Part shown: piece after piece, positions 61,723-64,000 of the stretch
Position numbering within the stretch: the stretch's first letter is position 1
Layout of the letters: every line of letters begins with the position of its first letter
Assembly: GCF_019145235.1 (NCBI RefSeq)
Contig: NZ_JAHSTV010000008.1
Coordinates: 62,001 to 126,000, forward strand
Origin: Pseudomonas farris
GTDB taxonomy: Bacteria; Pseudomonadota; Gammaproteobacteria; Pseudomonadales; Pseudomonadaceae
DNA length: 64,000 nt
Reading direction: 5' to 3'
Notes under the pieces: generated by a model
The model's database searches: none
Told to the model about the DNA's origin: nothing
The model's input: the letters and a program-made list of their open reading frames with translations, nothing else
Program-made: the position numbers and the translations under genes

Positions 61723-61745
61723 GGCACTGGCGTTACGGCAGTGCC
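61723..61745 (-). promoter_or_regulatory. Hairpin in the glyA upstream region
   Basis: GGCACTG and CAGTGCC, seven pairs with a nine-base loop, 44-66 bases before the glyA start. Unknown role. Confidence 0.35.
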
Positions 61746-61870
61746 CTTTGGATGCGATGGTATGACCGGCGCAGACAGGCCAAATGCCTACGGACGCCAC
61801 GCAAAGGTGCGTTTACGACATGGGCCGAAAAGCCTGACCGGACACAATCTTCAAATCAGAAAGGATCCCC

Positions 61871-61960
61871 TGTGGGAGCGGGCTTGCCCGCGATAGTGGT
61901 GGGTCAGCTGACATCTATGCTGGATGTGATGCCGCCATCGCGGGCAAGCCCGCTCTCACA
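61871..61960. repeat. REPIN upstream of glyA
   Basis: TGTGGGAGCGGGCTTGCCCG and inverted CATCGCGGGCAAGCCCGCTC, about 42 bases apart. Confidence 0.85.
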
Positions 61961-61986
61961 AGGTTATGCAGCTCCTGCATTGGGGG

Positions 61987-62697
61987 TCAGGCGATGAGTT
62001 GGCGCAAGGCCAGAAGCACGAGGAAATGCGCGGGATAGAGCGCGTAAGCCCAACGCCGCATCGGCGGTGGCCGGATGCCTTGGGCGTGTCGCAATAGCAG
62101 TAGCCCCAGCAATGGCGCAATCAGACAAGCGGCAATGCCGAATATGGCTGCATTGCTGTGAAGCCGGGCGGCGTAATACAGCACTTGCCACTGATTGGCC
62201 GCCAGGCAGACCAGCCCCGGCAGCAGGCTGAAATACCAGGGCCGGTGGATCACCAGCAACATCGCCAGCGGCAACAGCACGCCAAAAAAACCGAACATCA
62301 GTCGCTCTGGGAACAGTGCTGCCAGCAAAAGTGCACCGGCCGCCAATAGCCGCGATTGAAGCATCTGGTTCTGCCAGCCAAGCGCGACCAACAGCCCCAG
62401 AATCAACGTCGGCAATACGTTTAAGGTGTTGAGATCAGGAATGTACATCCGGTAGGGGATTTCGCTTACAGCGCTAAACAGCAACAACCAACCGAGGTAA
62501 CGCCACTGGCCATCCGTTGTTACTGCACGGACTCGCGACAGGTTCGCCGCCATCGCCAGACAGAACCACGGGAACGCCAACCTGCCCGGCACGTACAGCA
62601 GATCGATGGAGTAACCGACATATCGCAGGTGATCGAGCACCATGCTCAGCAGCGCCAGCCACTTGAGCAGATCCAGCGCCCCATCCCGTTGAGTCAT
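61987..62697 (-). CDS. TraX-family membrane protein
   Basis: About 236 residues, seven to eight membrane helices. Start MTQRDGALDLLKWLALLSMV and LDHLRYVGYSIDLLYVPGRL are the TraX signature (DLLKWLA...DH). TraX acetylates F-pilin, but chromosomal members are of unknown target; acyl transfer to a surface molecule is a guess. An ATG two codons earlier (62703) is possible. No ribosome site is obvious. It is divergent from ltaE. Confidence 0.83.
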   Translation of the reverse strand: MTQRDGALDLLKWLALLSMVLDHLRYVGYSIDLLYVPGRLAFPWFCLAMAANLSRVRAVTTDGQWRYLGWLLLFSAVSEIPYRMYIPDLNTLNVLPTLILGLLVALGWQNQMLQSRLLAAGALLLAALFPERLMFGFFGVLLPLAMLLVIHRPWYFSLLPGLVCLAANQWQVLYYAARLHSNAAIFGIAACLIAPLLGLLLLRHAQGIRPPPMRRWAYALYPAHFLVLLALRQLIA

Positions 62698-62834
62698 GTG
62701 CATAATTGCCCGTCAACCGTGTTTTTTTCTGACAGCAACATCCCGTGTGCTCCCCGGACGATCTTCGGTAAAGTGCGCACCATCATTGACCACGAAGCTC
62801 TTCACCATAAGCGCCTCGATTACGGAAGCCGGCC

Positions 62835-63875
62835 ATGACCGACAAGAGCCAACAATTCGCCAGCGACAACTATTCCGGTATCTGCCCTGAAGCCTGGGCT
62901 GCCATGGAACAGGCCAACCACGGCCACCAGCGCGCTTATGGCGACGATGAGTGGACCGCACGCGCAGCGGATCAATTCCGCAAACTGTTCGAAACCGACT
63001 GCGAAGTGTTCTTCGCCTTCAACGGCACCGCGGCCAACTCGTTGGCTCTGTCGTCACTGTGCCAGAGTTACCACAGCGTGATCTGCTCGGAAACCGCCCA
63101 CGTCGAAACCGACGAATGCGGCGCGCCGGAGTTTTTCTCCAACGGTTCCAAGCTGCTCGTTGCCCGCACCGAAAACGGCAAGCTGACGCCGGAATCGATC
63201 CGCGAAATCGCCCTCAAGCGCCAGGATATCCACTACCCGAAACCGCGCGTCGTGACCCTGACCCAGGCCACCGAAGTCGGCAGCGTGTACACCCCGGCCG
63301 AAATCCGCGCCATCAGCGCCACCTGCAAAGAACTGGGCCTGAACCTGCACATGGACGGCGCGCGTTTCTCCAATGCCTGTGCGTATCTGGGCTGCTCACC
63401 AGCCGACCTGACCTGGAAGGCCGGCGTTGACGTGTTGTGCTTCGGCGGCACGAAAAACGGCATGGCGGTGGGCGAAGCGATTCTGTTCTTCAACCACAAA
63501 CTGGCTGAAGACTTCGATTACCGCTGCAAGCAGGCCGGGCAATTGGCGTCGAAAATGCGCTTCCTCTCGGCCCCATGGGTCGGGATTCTGGAAAACGACG
63601 CCTGGCTCAAATACGCCCGTCACGCTAACCACTGCGCGCAGTTGCTGGCCGAACTGGTGAGCGACATTCCTGGCGTGGAACTGATGTTCCCGGTGCAGGC
63701 CAACGGCGTGTTCCTGCAACTGTCGGAACCGGCCATTGCCGCATTGACTGCCAAGGGCTGGCGCTTCTACACCTTCATCGGCAACGGCGGCGCCCGGTTC
63801 ATGTGCTCGTGGGACACCGAAGAAGACCGCGTGCGCGAATTGGCGACGGATATTCGGGAAGTGATGGCAGCCTGA
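62835..63875 (+). CDS. ltaE: Low-specificity L-threonine aldolase
   Basis: 346 residues, PLP enzyme splitting L-threonine or allo-threonine to glycine and acetaldehyde. The PLP lysine is in VDVLCFGGTKNGMAVGEAIL; upstream block LNLHMDGARFSNACAYLGCS. It stands near glyA and sox genes, all supplying glycine, as in P. putida. The ATG at 62835 follows a weak GGAAGCC-type site. Confidence 0.94.
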   Translation: MTDKSQQFASDNYSGICPEAWAAMEQANHGHQRAYGDDEWTARAADQFRKLFETDCEVFFAFNGTAANSLALSSLCQSYHSVICSETAHVETDECGAPEFFSNGSKLLVARTENGKLTPESIREIALKRQDIHYPKPRVVTLTQATEVGSVYTPAEIRAISATCKELGLNLHMDGARFSNACAYLGCSPADLTWKAGVDVLCFGGTKNGMAVGEAILFFNHKLAEDFDYRCKQAGQLASKMRFLSAPWVGILENDAWLKYARHANHCAQLLAELVSDIPGVELMFPVQANGVFLQLSEPAIAALTAKGWRFYTFIGNGGARFMCSWDTEEDRVRELATDIREVMAA

Positions 63876-63888
63876 AACCCACCAGGCT

Positions 63889-63920
63889 GATCATTCCCAC
63901 GCTCTGCGTGGGAACGATCA
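63889..63920. repeat. Third-type palindrome after ltaE
   Basis: GATCATTCCCACGC, TCT, GCGTGGGAACGATC: an almost perfect hairpin with the same core as 50655-50760. It may also slow transcription after ltaE. Confidence 0.75.
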
Positions 63921-63995
63921 GTTTCGGGGAGTTGGTCTACATTGACTGGCGAGCCGTTTCGATCCGCTCAGATAACAACAATCAGGAGCGTACGC

Positions 63996-64000
63996 ATGTC
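63996..64000 (+). CDS. First codon of a downstream gene
   Basis: ATG at 63996 has AGGAG (63984-63988) seven bases upstream. Only ATGTC is inside the window, so the product is unknown. Confidence 0.5.

Larger units (their letters stand above)
61680..61986. other. Intergenic region between glyA and the TraX-like gene
   Basis: About 307 bases. It holds the glyA-sox promoter region, a leader hairpin with GGCACTG (61723-61729) and CAGTGCC (61739-61745), and the REPIN at 61871-61960. No other gene seen. Confidence 0.6.

Overview
The window is a piece of a Pseudomonas chromosome, most likely from the P. fluorescens/P. putida side of the genus. Evidence: high-GC, tightly packed genes; the pqqFABCDE cluster followed by an S9 peptidase; davBA lysine catabolism; bioBFHCD next to comF; glcB; a fiuIRA-type iron uptake locus; creBCD; the glyA-soxBDAG-purU-fdhA demethylation operon and ltaE. 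Many intergenic gaps carry inverted pairs of the Pseudomonas REP sequence. As far as I recall, the gene order is close to that around PP_0320-PP_0384 of P. putida KT2440. No plasmid, phage, transposase, CRISPR array, rRNA or tRNA was seen.

Layout. 1-2.0 kb: the least typical part, with a truncated polyamine-type binding protein, a divergent AT-rich LuxR-type regulator and an orphan FtsH-like (M41-type) peptidase. 2.3-5.5 kb: an Lrp-type regulator, then davB and davA. 5.6-13.4 kb: pqqF, the tiny pqqA, pqqB-E and an S9 peptidase, making and maturing the cofactor PQQ. 13.5-21.4 kb: a Pmp3-type peptide and three large paralogous acyl-CoA dehydrogenases with a membrane diguanylate cyclase between the second and third. 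21.7-26.7 kb: an orphan small protein resembling the C-terminus of flagellar rod/hook proteins, then bioD-C-H-F-B. 26.8-33.4 kb: comF, a ModE-type regulator, a Tat-exported PhoX-type protein, an SrkA-type kinase, a RarD-type transporter and GcvR. 33.8-39.6 kb: malate synthase G, a single-domain response regulator, a cNMP/CBS/nucleotidyltransferase-like protein and a DnaQ-type exonuclease. 39.8-46.2 kb: fiuI-fiuR-fiuA, a PepSY membrane protein, a small membrane peptide and a GST-like protein. 46.4-52.4 kb: creD-creC-creB, a retropepsin-like protease, an acyltransferase and a DUF2780 protein. 52.6-61.7 kb: the sarcosine/C1 operon. 61.9-64 kb: a TraX-like protein, ltaE and the first codons of another gene.

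How genes work together. SoxBDAG oxidises sarcosine to glycine, hydrogen peroxide and a C1 unit; GlyA interconverts glycine and serine, PurU releases formate from formyl-THF and FdhA oxidises formaldehyde, so the minus-strand operon 52.6-61.7 kb is a complete demethylation branch. DavB and DavA convert lysine to 5-aminovalerate. The bio genes make biotin from a pimeloyl-ACP precursor.

The most useful new reading is regulatory. I find plausible sites for BirA (bioB, overlapping the start of comF), PsrA (two overlapping sites before the third acyl-CoA dehydrogenase), Vfr/CRP (before the diguanylate cyclase), Fur (fiuI) and CreB (creD), a leader hairpin that would bury the creD ribosome binding site, a terminator-like hairpin between pqqA and pqqB, and two perfect DnaA boxes between rarD and gcvR. 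All were read by eye and none has been tested by computation.
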